From NCBI GenBank assembly GCA_016717205.1, contig JADKGC010000001.1, positions 124,001 through 188,000 of the forward strand: a stretch of 64,000 nt of DNA, given 5' to 3'. Under the pieces are notes generated by a model. That model did not search any database and had not been told where the DNA came from. It saw only the letters and a program-made list of their open reading frames with translations. This document shows positions 1 through 10,575 of this stretch, piece after piece. The stretch comes from Candidatus Flexifilum breve. GTDB taxonomy: Bacteria; Chloroflexota; Anaerolineae; Aggregatilineales; Phototrophicaceae. The translations under genes and the position numbers were made by a program. Within the stretch, counting starts at the first letter, position 1, and each line of letters opens with the position of its first letter.

Positions 1-1067
1 GCCGCGCGGCAAGTCCGCGTTTGCCCATCGGTCACGCTGACGATGTTGAAATCCGCCGCCCAGAAGATCAACTGCTGTCCAATATCGAGTCGGGCAATCA
101 CGGTGCATGGCTGGGGCAGGTTGTCCGTCTCCAGCCCGGTCGAGTCGGTGAACAGCACACACTGCCCCGGTGCGAGCCGTGTGACATCAGCCACCGGATT
201 GACCGGAAGGTACAGTGCCGGATCGCCAATCGGCACGCCCTGCCCCGGCGGCGTCAAATTCGGATTATTGTTAATGACCTGTGTTCCGACCAACGGCATC
301 CAGCGATCGGGCGACTGATTGATGATCGCCAAGCGCCCGGGCGTATACGCGAAGTAGACATACTCAGTCACATCCGAACTGCTGGGTGCGGGGATATAAA
401 AGCTGCACGTGATCGGTGTGGTGCCCGCTGCTGCAGACGCACAGGCTCCGCGCTCCACGCCATTTTGCAATACTCGGAAGCGGTTCACCCCATTGAGCTG
501 TGTCCAGAAGTGCTCGCCCGGATTGTTGGTTGTCAGCCAGTTGGCAATGCCATCGCAGCCATCAACCGCCTTCGCCTCGTAGCGCACGACGGACCACACC
601 TGCGCGCAGCGACCATTCTGCAAGCCACCCGCCCAGCGCGTCGCTTGAAACGTGGCGGGCATCGCTCCGTCAGCCACTTCAAAGCTTAGCCCACCAAAGG
701 GCAAATCTTGTCCGGTACGGTTGAGGATGGTCAGGTCGTTCTCGTCGTAGATCAGCGTGACGTTGGGCGACGCCAGCACCTGCACGTTGATCGCCGTGCC
801 CGCGGTCGCGGTTTGTCCTGCCGCCACATCCTGCGTGCTGATGCTGCCCGCCGGAAGGCTGCTGCTCTCCGACCACGGGATCACCTCTTGACCGCCGAGC
901 CGCAGCCCAGCAGCGTTCAACTGTGCGGCAGCGACGGGGACAGAGAGCCCGGTCAAATCCGGGACGGTGACCGTTTCACCCTGTCCCCGAACCGTCCACA
1001 CGCTTGTGAGAACGCTGACAACCAGCAGCAGCACCTGAACACTGTGACGCTTTGACAGATGACTCAT
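1..1067 (-). CDS. Secreted PASTA-domain protein, 3' end outside window
   Basis: The reading frame begins at 1067 with ATG, 7 bases after an AAAGGA ribosome site, and runs off the left edge, so the C-terminus is missing. Residues about 10 to 30 form a hydrophobic segment typical of a signal peptide. This is followed by a PASTA-like domain (VPDLTGLSVPVAAAQL, then AAGLRLG). PASTA domains usually bind cell-wall fragments or sit on extracytoplasmic receptors. The remaining roughly 270 visible residues contain several cysteines and match no family I recognise. The gene lies 75 bases downstream of the RHS gene on the same strand, so it may belong to the injection-system locus. It also has its own candidate promoter. 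Function is unknown; surface or wall localisation is inferred. Confidence 0.7.
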   Translation of the reverse strand, partial: MSHLSKRHSVQVLLLVVSVLTSVWTVRGQGETVTVPDLTGLSVPVAAAQLNAAGLRLGGQEVIPWSESSSLPAGSISTQDVAAGQTATAGTAINVQVLASPNVTLIYDENDLTILNRTGQDLPFGGLSFEVADGAMPATFQATRWAGGLQNGRCAQVWSVVRYEAKAVDGCDGIANWLTTNNPGEHFWTQLNGVNRFRVLQNGVERGACASAAAGTTPITCSFYIPAPSSSDVTEYVYFAYTPGRLAIINQSPDRWMPLVGTQVINNNPNLTPPGQGVPIGDPALYLPVNPVADVTRLAPGQCVLFTDSTGLETDNLPQPCTVIARLDIGQQLIFWAADFNIVSVTDGQTRTCRA

Positions 1068-1101
1068 CACGGATTCCTTTACCACTTTGATGAATACACC
1101 T

Positions 1102-1131
1102 GTTATACCCCCCCCCACGCGCACATGTCGC
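1102..1131 (-). promoter_or_regulatory. Candidate promoter with G9 tract in the spacer
   Basis: On the minus strand GCGACA (1126-1131) is followed by an 18-base spacer and TATAAC (1102-1107). The half of the spacer next to the -10 box is an uninterrupted run of nine G (1108-1116). It lies 35 to 64 bases upstream of the PASTA gene start. The -35 box matches consensus at only 4 of 6 positions. A homopolymer here could make expression length-dependent. Confidence 0.35.
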
Positions 1132-1142
1132 CGTCATTAGGA

Positions 1143-4100
1143 CTATGGTCTAAGTTTGAGCGTCGCCTTCAACTGCGCGAACGTCCCCACGCCGACCTCC
1201 ACCTGAATCTCGATGTCCGTCTCGGCCGTCACGTTGAGCGCTGGCGTGAAGTTCAATTGGATCACGCCGCCTGTGCCGACAAACACCTGTACATCCGCCG
1301 GAATGCTGGCGGGCGCTGGCTGAATCAACGCCTGCAGCGGCGCGACCGGCACCGCTGCGCCGCCCGCGGTCGCGGACGTGATCCGCGCGCCCTGCGGCCC
1401 AATGGTCGCGGGCACCAGCAGGAAAGCCGTGCCGTTCAGCGCCAATTCAGTGCTGATGTCCGCGGCATTCAGCGTCAACGCGCGGCGCACGGGCAGCGTA
1501 TCGACCACCTCAATGCTGAATAACCGCACTGGAATATGGATATCGGTCGGCAAATGCACGCTGTGCCGCGCCAATGCCGGGTGATCATAGCGTCCAGTCG
1601 TCGTGTTGAAGGCATATAACCGGCTGATTTCGACATCTTCTGTCCCGTTGACGCGCCCCGCCTCGATCACCAGCGGATCGGCGGGGTCGGGGGCACGCAG
1701 CACCTCGCCGCCCGTCTGCCGCTGGAGCGTGAGGGCATAACGCCGCGCAGTGTTCGGCAAGACCGGGATCCGCGCGCGCTGAGTCTGTACGAACGTCAAA
1801 GTTGCGCCCGCGGTAATCGGTTGGCCATTCACGACGGCTACAATATCGGCCACGGTCTTGTCATACCAGATCGTCTGGCGGCCTTTGCCTTTTTCCTGAG
1901 CTTCGCGCGCTTCAGCCTGATCGCGGACATTGTTGCGCACCGTAACGCGATGTTTGCCCGGTCGACTGAACGCCACATACATCCCGGTGGAACGCTGCAT
2001 GCGCGGCGTGGTGGGAATCCATCCACGCTGAGCGGGCATGAAACCATCAGGATCAGTCGCCGCCGCCACGGTCGGATCGGCAGCCAGTTTGGCGAACAAG
2101 ATATCGGGCACATCATTGCCGGGATCGGCTGTGCCATCGGAGCGCACATCGTCGTTGAGGTCGGTATCCCCATCTTCGGCGTCGGTCGCGTCGCGCAGCG
2201 AGGTCATGACGCGCGGCGTATCCTGCAAGTTGACACCCGGCGCATCCTGCAAGCCGGGTGCGTTCGTTCCGCCGTTCATCAGCCAGTTGCCCGGCGTCGT
2301 ATCGCCGGGCGCGACATAGGTATCGAACTCCCGCGCGCCGCCGAGCGGCACCTGCCAGTAGCGCGCGATATCCCCCACGACGGCGATCTCCTCGCGCAGC
2401 CGTCCGAGCGGCGAATAGGTGTCACCGCTGTTGCTCGACGCTGCCTGCTCGATGCGTGCCAGATGTTCGGCCTGATGCACGCGGTCAATCGTCAACACGG
2501 ATGCCCAGATGAAGCTCCACGACTGCGCGCCGAAGGCATAGCGCCCGATGCGCGCCAGCACCCCCGCAAACGAGGTTGGGTCGGGCTGCAAGTCGTATTG
2601 GAGCTGCGAATAGGGGTCAAACACCCACTTGAGCCAATCCGTACCGAGTTCATTGGTCATGAGCACGCTGTCAAAGTTGCCAATCGGGTCGGTTTCACCG
2701 ATTTTGGCGATGCGGAACGTCGTTTCCGTGCCGGGAAGCGTCTCGTTGAGGTCGACGCGATTGCCCGACACCGCCGTGACGATGCGCCCATAGGTCGCGT
2801 CCCCACGCACAATCTGCACGCGATCAAACGGATCCAGCGACAAGGTATCGCCGGGGCTGGCCGGGTCGATCTGCACGGTTGCCGGGCGGCTCAAATCGGG
2901 AATGGACGCCGGATAATACTGATGCCAGTCAAACGTGCTGTCGGGTCGGAACGTCGAATACGGCGCGACGCGCACCTCTCCGGTCACGTCGAGCGCATCC
3001 GCCAGCGTGACGACTTCGCCGCTGATCCGGACCACGGAGCGCACCAGCTTATTGTCATCCTTTTCGACGATGATCCGGGATGCGCCTTCCAGCGCGCTGC
3101 GTCCATCCGCATCGGTGACGCGCAGCAGCTTGCCCGCGTCAGCCGCTAGCCCCTCGACCATTGCCGGATACGTCTTGCCCTGCCCACCAATCAAGCGCAC
3201 CAGCGCGTAGATGCCGCGTCCGATCAGGTTGAACAGGCCGCCGTAGACCGCACCGCCGAGGAAATTCATCAACCCGCCCGCCGAGATGACCTGCAGCACG
3301 TCGAGTGTGCGCGCCCACGCGTCGGTGTCGGCGCGGTGGCGGCGCACCTGCGCATTGACCACTTCCACGGGCACAATATCTGGCGTGAGGATGACCCGGA
3401 ACAGGTTGGAATTGGAGGGTTCTTCTGGCCCCAGAGTGATGGTGCGCGGAATCCCCGCGTTGGGCGCCGTCGCCCCGTTCGGCTGCGCCGACGCCCAACT
3501 GATCTGCACCTTGTCGCCCTCATTGAAGTCAATCGCGCCCGACGCGCCAATTTGCAGCAGGCGCACACTGCCTTCCGGCACCAGCGTCGCCGGGACATAG
3601 GCCGAAAACTCCGGCATTTCCACCTCGGTCGCCGCTTCGACGATCCCTTCAAGGATGAAAGTCGGGAAGCCGAACAGCATCAACGGACCGACCATCGACC
3701 ATTGGCGCGTATGCGTCAGTTCGTGCGCTTTCAGGCTGTCAAGGCGCGTCAGTTCGCGGTCGTCCGACTCGTCGGGCACGATGACAGTGCCGCCTGTCAG
3801 GTTGCCATCGGCGCGCGCCGCCCCCTCTTTGAGCGGCACGGCCAGCACCAAACGCAGGGTGTCGCTGACCAGATCCTGCCGCGTCACGACGATGGTCGAG
3901 CCCTCGCGGACGAAACCGGGCACGGTGCTCGTGCGGTCGGGCGCATCAGCGCTGATGGTGTAATTGCCGTTGGCCAGCGGCGTGAGCGCGGCGAATTCCA
4001 CTTCAATAGTGTCAATCGCTGTGATGACCGCCGGGTGCGCCAGCGCCCCGTTGACGATCGCAATCGTCTGGTTGACGCCCAACGTGTCGCCCGCCCACAC

Positions 4101-7100
4101 GTCGAAGGCGACGCGGTTGGTAGTCGTGCCCGCCGTAGGAATAGCCGATCCGCGAATGCCGATGCGCGATCCGCCCGTCGCCGGAAACGGCACGCCGGGT
4201 TCCAGCCGCTGGACGGTGACCGTGGCGGGCAATGCCGCAGGCGCGAGATCGTCGGACAGGCCGAGTGTCAGGCCATCAACGGCCGGTACGGCATCCCCGG
4301 CGAGCGTACCTACACGAAAAATGCGCTGTCCGGCAGGTGCGCCGTAATCGACGCGCACAAAGTCACCAGCCTGAAAACGCGGCATCTGCACGCGCGTATT
4401 CGCCGCCGGTACGGACGTGCGCGGCTTGACGGTGACGACCGCCGCCGTCAAGCTGCCGCCCGGCACCGGGAGCGGCACGCCATCGTAGCGCCACCCGACC
4501 GCACTCAACGGCACCGCTTCGAGGCCAGTTGCCGCAAGGGTGAGCTGCCGATCCAGCGTAACGCTCACGCGCACTTTGGTGATGAGCGCGGGGGTCGTGG
4601 TTGTGCCGGTGGTGAAGCCTACAATCGCGCTCGGTCGGAGCGCATTGTGCCCGGCGAGCGTCAGTCCAGCGACCGCAGCCGTTGCGCGCGTCCCATTCAC
4701 CGCGAATTGGATCGCGCCGACACCCGGTTCGCTGACCGTGTTCCCGGTCGCCATAACGCCACCGACAAACTGGTGAAAGAAGAAGGCGACGGCATCATTC
4801 GGTACAGCGGGATTGAGGATGAACGACTGCCCACGGGAGATCGTCAGGTTGCTGCGATCCGGCGCAGCGAAGTTGAAGCGTTCGATGCTGTACGGATTCG
4901 CGGTGTTGCCGGGGAGCGGCGTCGCCAGCACAATCGCATCATAGACCGCCCCGCTGACCGCCCGCACCGCCTGCGCGCCCGCAGTGTCGCGGACGACGAC
5001 GAAATCGCTGGTGGGCGCGGTTCGGGTTGCAACCGCTGTATAGACCAGCGTCGCATCAGCTTCCAACGTGCCCGCTTTGCTGCCAATCGGCGTGAGCACG
5101 ACCGACAGCCGTTCCCACGTGATTGCACCGCCCGCCGCGCCAAGCGCCGGCTGCAGGGGCCGATCCACACGCCACAGGTTGCCCGTTCGCTCGATGACGC
5201 TGGCCGCGACCCGCGTGCCGCCCGCATTCGCAATCACCACCGCGTCGCCTACGGACGGCGGTGACGCCGAATCCACCTGATCGGCTTGCGCGCCGAGCGT
5301 GCCTGCGGTCGTCACGCCGAGCGAGCGCGCCCAGAAGATGCTCAGGGGCGCGGTCAGCGCCGTCAGCGGCGCATCAATCGTCAGCTTGACTTCGAGGCGG
5401 TCGATGAGCGCCGAGCCCATGACCGCGCTGTTCTGGTTCAACCGCACGGGATCACCCGCCGCATAGGGCTGCGTCGTCCCGGTGACATCGAGGTATTCGG
5501 CAGGCGTGGCCGCATTGTGGTTGATATTTTCCGCCGCGCCGCTGGGCGTTAGCCCGCGCAAACGCACGTTGGCCGGACCGATGGCGGGGACATCGCGCTT
5601 GAAGTACACCCGCGTCCGCCCCGCGGATTCGTCCGCCGCGGCGATGTCTTCGATGCGCGCCTGCCGCGTCGCGTCGGTGAGCAGCACGAGCGTATCCGGG
5701 CGCAGTCCCAACCCCGTGGCCGCCACATCGATAAAGACGCGGTCGCCCACATTGCCACTCAGCAGCACACCCGTCGGCTCGATTTCGGTGAGCGTACACT
5801 CGCTCACGCGCAAATCGGTGATCGGCGAATCGAAGTGCAGCCCGCCCGAGGGGAAGATCGGCACAGAGGAACCGGGAATGACCGCCTCCGCCGTTCCGCC
5901 CGCGCGCGTCCAATGTTTCATGCCCGCTGCGAACAGGCGCGGATCGGCCGTCAGCAGAAATGCGTCTTTGTCCTTCGGTTTGCCACGCAGGATCGTGCCG
6001 TAGTGGGTCGGTCTAAAAGCAGCATTCGGGATGAAACCGCGCGCATCGTCGAGCACGTTGAATTCGTGCGAGGGCGACCAGATCTGATGCTGGAAGGCGA
6101 ACGCCCGCCCGCCCGTAATCTTGCCCATCACGCCATCGGAGCGCCAGCCCCACGTGCCCGCCTGTTCCGAATAAAAGAACTCGCGGTCGAAGAATGCGCC
6201 GATGTTGCCGCTGAACAGGCTGGCCCAGAAGTTAAAGATGAAATCCAGCCCCAGCAAGCCGACCATATTATTCTGCGACGCCCAAGTGAAGTCAGTGATC
6301 AGAATCCACCACGAGAACGCTCCGGTCGGGTCGGCGCGGGTGATCGGGTCATGCTGGCAGAGCGCATACGGGCCGGACGCGCCATGTTCGACCATCAGTG
6401 GGCCAGCGTAGCCCCCCGCGCGCCGGGGATCCGCCGCCGTGCCATCCAGCGGATCAGGTGTGGTGAAGGACGCGCTCAATGGATCAAATGACCGTGCCGC
6501 GTAATGATGCAGGTTGCCGTAGACCGTGCCGCCATACAACCCCGGCACGCGTTCGTAGGTGAGCAGACTTTCGCCGTAGGCGTCGCGCGGAATGCGCGTT
6601 ACCCCATTCTGCTCAATCATACGGACGGGCGTCCCGGTCGGGTCGAGCGAGAAGACCGCGCTCAGCGGATCGCCGGGCGCACCGTCGATGCGCGCCAGAC
6701 AGCGATAGTTATCCCACAGATAGGTGACGATGGGCGCACCAGTTTCGTCGGTGATCGTCCACAAGCGCCCCCAGGCATCGCGGTGGTAGTTCGCCGGGAG
6801 CGTCGGTACATCTGTGCGCCCGCCGCGCTGATCGAACGAAACCGGGTCACACGCCCGTCCTGTTTCAGCCGCAGCGCACGCCCATCCGCGCCACGACCGA
6901 CCCGCCGCGCGAAAGCGACCTGATCGGGCACCGGCGCAAACGCGATTTCCGCGATGTGATCGCCCTTGTAGCCGTAGTGCCAACTGCCGAACTCGGTGAC
7001 GCACGCGCTCACCCGCCCGCGTTCATCGCGATCGACGCGCACGCCATCCACGAGGATCAAGCGCCCGGCCTGATCCCATTCGTAGGTCTCCACCCAGAAA

Positions 7101-7327
7101 TCATCCCCTGCAGCGACCTGCCGCAGTAAGCGCTGCCCGGCGACGATTTCCGACTGCGTCACCCACCCGCCCGCGAACACCCGCTTGCTGCCGACCTGTT
7201 CCACATACGTGCGCTGCTGGTCAACACCGCAGGTCAGGCTGGTCAGGCGACCGTTCCGGTCATAAGTCAAATGAGCGTGCGCCGTCGTCCCCGGAATCAG
7301 AAACGAGTCAGTGTGATTGTCGACCAT
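1143..7327 (-). CDS. Giant RHS-repeat protein with HELTH metalloprotease-like motif; candidate injected effector (apparent frameshift)
   Basis: Two overlapping frames form one protein of about 2060 residues if a single base is restored near 6838-6842, where the second frame takes over from the frame starting at 7327. The N-terminal part has RHS/YD-repeat character (YDRNGRLTSL, WDQAGRLILVDGVRVD, YHRDAWGRLWTI). The RHS core ends in HYAARSFDPLSASFTTPDPL and DPTG (6321-6332). A very long C-terminal extension of about 1700 residues follows, made mostly of beta-rich modules. It includes AHELTHTRQW; the HExxH motif lies at 3711-3725, followed by a possible third ligand in EAATE. This resembles the end of the DUF4157 domain common in extracellular contractile injection loci. 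The gene overlaps the preceding one by a base (TGATG). Role as payload or tip-associated toxin is inferred. Confidence 0.75.
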
Positions 7328-10300
7328 CAGCCCACCCCCACAGACACTTCTGCGCTGGCGCTCGTCGCAAAGTAGTCGAGCGATTCCAGCAGCGCGATCA
7401 ATTCCTGTTTGATGGCTTCGACGACCTGTTCAATGCCGTCCAGCACGCGTTCGGGAAGCCCGTTAACCGCTTCGATGAGCGCGCCGGGGTCAATCGCCGC
7501 CAGTTCCGCACCGACATCGGTCAGCGACTCGCCAATGCCGTTCAGCGCGTTGAGCGGGAGCGCCGCCTCCACCTGATCGACAATATTGTCGAGGAACGTC
7601 AGGTCGCCGAGCAGTGCCGCCGGGTCGAGCCCGCGCAGTTCATTCGCGATTTCGGTGATGATCGCCTTGATGCGTTCGGCGATGTGAATCGGATCGTAGG
7701 CCGCAATCGCCGCGCGAATCGCCGCGTGGACTTCCGCCAGTTCTGCCGCCAGGCGCGCCGGGTTGAACACGTCCAATTCTTCGCGCAGCACATCCAACAC
7801 GCTGAGGAACTTGGCCGCCTGTGTCGCCGGGTTGAACATTTCGACCATGCGTTTGGCTCGGTCAATCAGCAGTGTGAGCTCGTTTTCAATCGCCGAAATG
7901 AATTCCGGCGTCTTGTTGATGATGGCGACCGCCAGTGCGTCCAGTTCGGCGGCGACGGGTTCGGGATCGAGCGCGGCGAGGAAATCGTCAACGTTCCCCA
8001 GCACGCGCGTAATGCTCAGGCTTTCGATCAGGGTGGCGACGCGATCCAGCGTCACGCCGAGATCGCCGCCCGTATGACTCACCGCCACCTGCGCGCGTCC
8101 CCGCGCCCGGTTGATTGAGCCGTCTAAGCCAACCCGCAGCGCGCCCGGCCCCGCCGAAGCAACCGTTGTCAGCGCCGCGTTCAAATCGAACGATGCGGAC
8201 GCACCGCCAAAGCTCGCTTGTCCCCGCAGCGCGATTTGCGCCCGGAGCTGTGCCGCGCCGAGCGGCAGCAGCAGCGCGTCCAGTTGATCGGAGAGGCGCT
8301 GATCCAGTTCCCACAGCACTTCCGGCACGCGGCGCAGACTCGTCGCCAGTCCGCCGAGCAGTCGATCCAGTTCGTGCAGCAAATCGCCCGCCGCGCTGGC
8401 ATCCAGCGCACCGAGGGCTTCGCGCAGCTTGTTGGGCAGGTAGCCGAACAAGCGCACAATGTCGCCCGGTTTCGCGCCTTCCAGCGAGATACTTTCGCGC
8501 GGCACACCCGAACCACCTGTGCCACCCACGCTCACCGACCCCGGCGGCGACACCTGCCGCACGGGTTCGATCACCGCGCGCCCCACCGTCTCGCCGACCG
8601 TGCCGACGGCCTGCCCGATGCTGCGGGCGGTATCCTGCGGCGGCGGAACGTGAATCGCGCCAAATAACTCGTTGTACGCTTCGATCACCGGGGCGAGTAA
8701 ACGCGCCGGGTGCGCCGCGTCAATCGCATCGAGCACAGCCTGAAACGGCGCGCGAATGGTCGTAATTTGCGGCGTGGGGTCGAGTCCTTCGATAAAACCC
8801 GCCGCGTCACCGATGAAGTCGGTCACGCCGCTCAGAAGCGACGATGGGTCAAAATTGCGAATTTCGTCCAGCACTCCGGTGATCTCCGCTTCAATCGACG
8901 CGATCAGTTCGGCGGGAATCAGGTTTTGCAGCAGTTCCTGCGCTTTCGCTAAGCCCGCCTCAATCGTCGACTCAACCTCCGGCGGAATCTGGAATTCGGC
9001 GACGATCTCGCGCACCGGGTCGAGCGCCGCATCAATGTCGACGCCCTTGACCGTCTCGATCAACTGCTCGACCAGCGGGCGCATCGGTTCCGGCAGCGGC
9101 GCGACGGAAAGCAGTTCTTCAGCAGTCGCGCGGAGCTGCGCCAGCGTGTCGACCACCTGCTGGCCCGCCGCTTCAATGCCGAGGTTGTTCACCGCATCGG
9201 CAATGCCGTTGATCGTCTCCTGAAAGCCGTGCAGCGCCGCAACCAACTGTTCCAGCAAGCCGCGCGCTTGCTCGGCCAGCGCGGTAATCTCCCCGCCGAC
9301 CGTCGCCAATGCATCGGTGACCGTGCCCAACGTCGCCTCAACCTGCGCGCCGATCTGTTCCAAGCCCGCCCGCACCTGATCGCCGAGGTCGAGCCCGCCG
9401 ATCTGCGCCCGCAGGTTGTCCAGCAGGTCGTAGACGGTTTGCGCGTAGCGGTCGAGATCGGCGTCAATGATCGCCTGCACCGCCGCATCGATGAAACGCG
9501 TGATCTCCGCGCGCAGCTGCCGCAGGGGCAAATGCCGCAGTAAGTCGCGCAGCCATTCCTTGAGCCGCTCGACCTGCGCATCGATGGCTTCGACCACATG
9601 CACACGGAGTTGGGCTTCCAGCGCGTCCAGCAAACCGGAGAGGAACGTCATTAACTGCGTCGCGTCGACGCCTTCAATCCCCTCCCGAAGCGAGGCCAGC
9701 GTCGCGCGAATGTCTTCCATAAAATCGAGGATGCCGTCGGACAGACCGTTCATGGCGCCATTGACCTGCCCCACCGCGGAAAGTGCGCTTTCGATGCCCA
9801 ACCCATCAATCAGTTGGGCGACGCGCCCCAGATCGGTTTCCAGCGCGGCGCGGGTGCTCATACGCACCTGTTCCAGTTCGGCGAGCGCCCGCTGCACTGC
9901 CGGGAGATCGCCCGCGGTCGCCGCCGTCGCTACTGCATCCAGCGACAGCACCAACTGCGCCGTACGCGTGCTCGGCAGCGCGATATCGTTCGCGCGGGCG
10001 ATGAGCGCGTCGACATTGGGCGCGAGTGCGCGCAACTGCCCGGTGAGGTTTGGGAACGGCAGCAGAATGTCGATGGCGAGATCGACAAAGGCGTTCACGT
10101 CCGTGGGGACGCCGCGCTCGACGATATCCAGCATCTGCCGGAACTGCGCGAGTTCGCCCGTATCGACCTGAATCACATCGCCAATCGCCGACGAGGCGCG
10201 TTCGAGCACTTCCGTCAGCGACAGACCGAGGCTGCGCCCGAGTGACGCAGGGTTGCCGTCGAAGTCCGCCAGCAAGCGCGTGAGAATCTCCGCGCCTTCG

Positions 10301-10575
10301 CGCACCGCCGCGAGGTATGGTCCGAGATCCAGCCCATCGAGGTCGAGCGGCAGGGCGGCAATCGCGTTGACCAGCGGCTCGATTAGCGCCGCCGGGTTAT
10401 CGACCGACGCGCGTAAGTCGGCAATCGTCGTGCCGAGGTCGCCGAGCACGGTCTGCGCCGCGCCGCCGCTCAGCAGGGCCTGAATGTCCGATCCATTGAC
10501 GGAGACGGAAATCGCCGCGCGGGCATTGAGGATATTGCTTAGATCGAGCGCTTCAAGATCTTCGAGTAGACTCAT
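7327..10575 (-). CDS. Large helical repeat protein, possible tape measure
   Basis: A 1082-residue, almost wholly alpha-helical, acidic and alanine/leucine-rich protein without recognisable enzymatic motifs. Degenerate helical units carry a conserved cap of the type L/F/Y-D/N-P followed by A-rich helices (LDPEPVAAELDAL, FNPARLAAELAEV, YDPIHIAERIKAI, LDPAALLGDL, IDPGALIEAV, FDPSSLL). The unit spacing is roughly 35 to 45 residues in the C-terminal part. No other gene in the cluster is long enough and helical enough to be the tail-length ruler, so a tape-measure role is possible. Its position after the baseplate genes and just before the RHS gene also fits a payload-associated or chaperone protein. 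Its start overlaps the previous stop (ATGA), so it is translationally coupled. Confidence 0.6.
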   Translation of the reverse strand: MSLLEDLEALDLSNILNARAAISVSVNGSDIQALLSGGAAQTVLGDLGTTIADLRASVDNPAALIEPLVNAIAALPLDLDGLDLGPYLAAVREGAEILTRLLADFDGNPASLGRSLGLSLTEVLERASSAIGDVIQVDTGELAQFRQMLDIVERGVPTDVNAFVDLAIDILLPFPNLTGQLRALAPNVDALIARANDIALPSTRTAQLVLSLDAVATAATAGDLPAVQRALAELEQVRMSTRAALETDLGRVAQLIDGLGIESALSAVGQVNGAMNGLSDGILDFMEDIRATLASLREGIEGVDATQLMTFLSGLLDALEAQLRVHVVEAIDAQVERLKEWLRDLLRHLPLRQLRAEITRFIDAAVQAIIDADLDRYAQTVYDLLDNLRAQIGGLDLGDQVRAGLEQIGAQVEATLGTVTDALATVGGEITALAEQARGLLEQLVAALHGFQETINGIADAVNNLGIEAAGQQVVDTLAQLRATAEELLSVAPLPEPMRPLVEQLIETVKGVDIDAALDPVREIVAEFQIPPEVESTIEAGLAKAQELLQNLIPAELIASIEAEITGVLDEIRNFDPSSLLSGVTDFIGDAAGFIEGLDPTPQITTIRAPFQAVLDAIDAAHPARLLAPVIEAYNELFGAIHVPPPQDTARSIGQAVGTVGETVGRAVIEPVRQVSPPGSVSVGGTGGSGVPRESISLEGAKPGDIVRLFGYLPNKLREALGALDASAAGDLLHELDRLLGGLATSLRRVPEVLWELDQRLSDQLDALLLPLGAAQLRAQIALRGQASFGGASASFDLNAALTTVASAGPGALRVGLDGSINRARGRAQVAVSHTGGDLGVTLDRVATLIESLSITRVLGNVDDFLAALDPEPVAAELDALAVAIINKTPEFISAIENELTLLIDRAKRMVEMFNPATQAAKFLSVLDVLREELDVFNPARLAAELAEVHAAIRAAIAAYDPIHIAERIKAIITEIANELRGLDPAALLGDLTFLDNIVDQVEAALPLNALNGIGESLTDVGAELAAIDPGALIEAVNGLPERVLDGIEQVVEAIKQELIALLESLDYFATSASAEVSVGVG

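Noticed and set aside
3336..5264. Long open frame on the plus strand (642 codons) opposite the RHS gene
   Set aside because: Arginine/alanine-rich translation without family motifs, no ribosome site, and fully antisense to a clearly coding frame in high-GC DNA.
6820..6860. Programmed ribosomal frameshifting in the RHS gene
   Set aside because: No X-XXY-YYZ slippery heptamer with a downstream structure was recognised; an indel is the simpler explanation.
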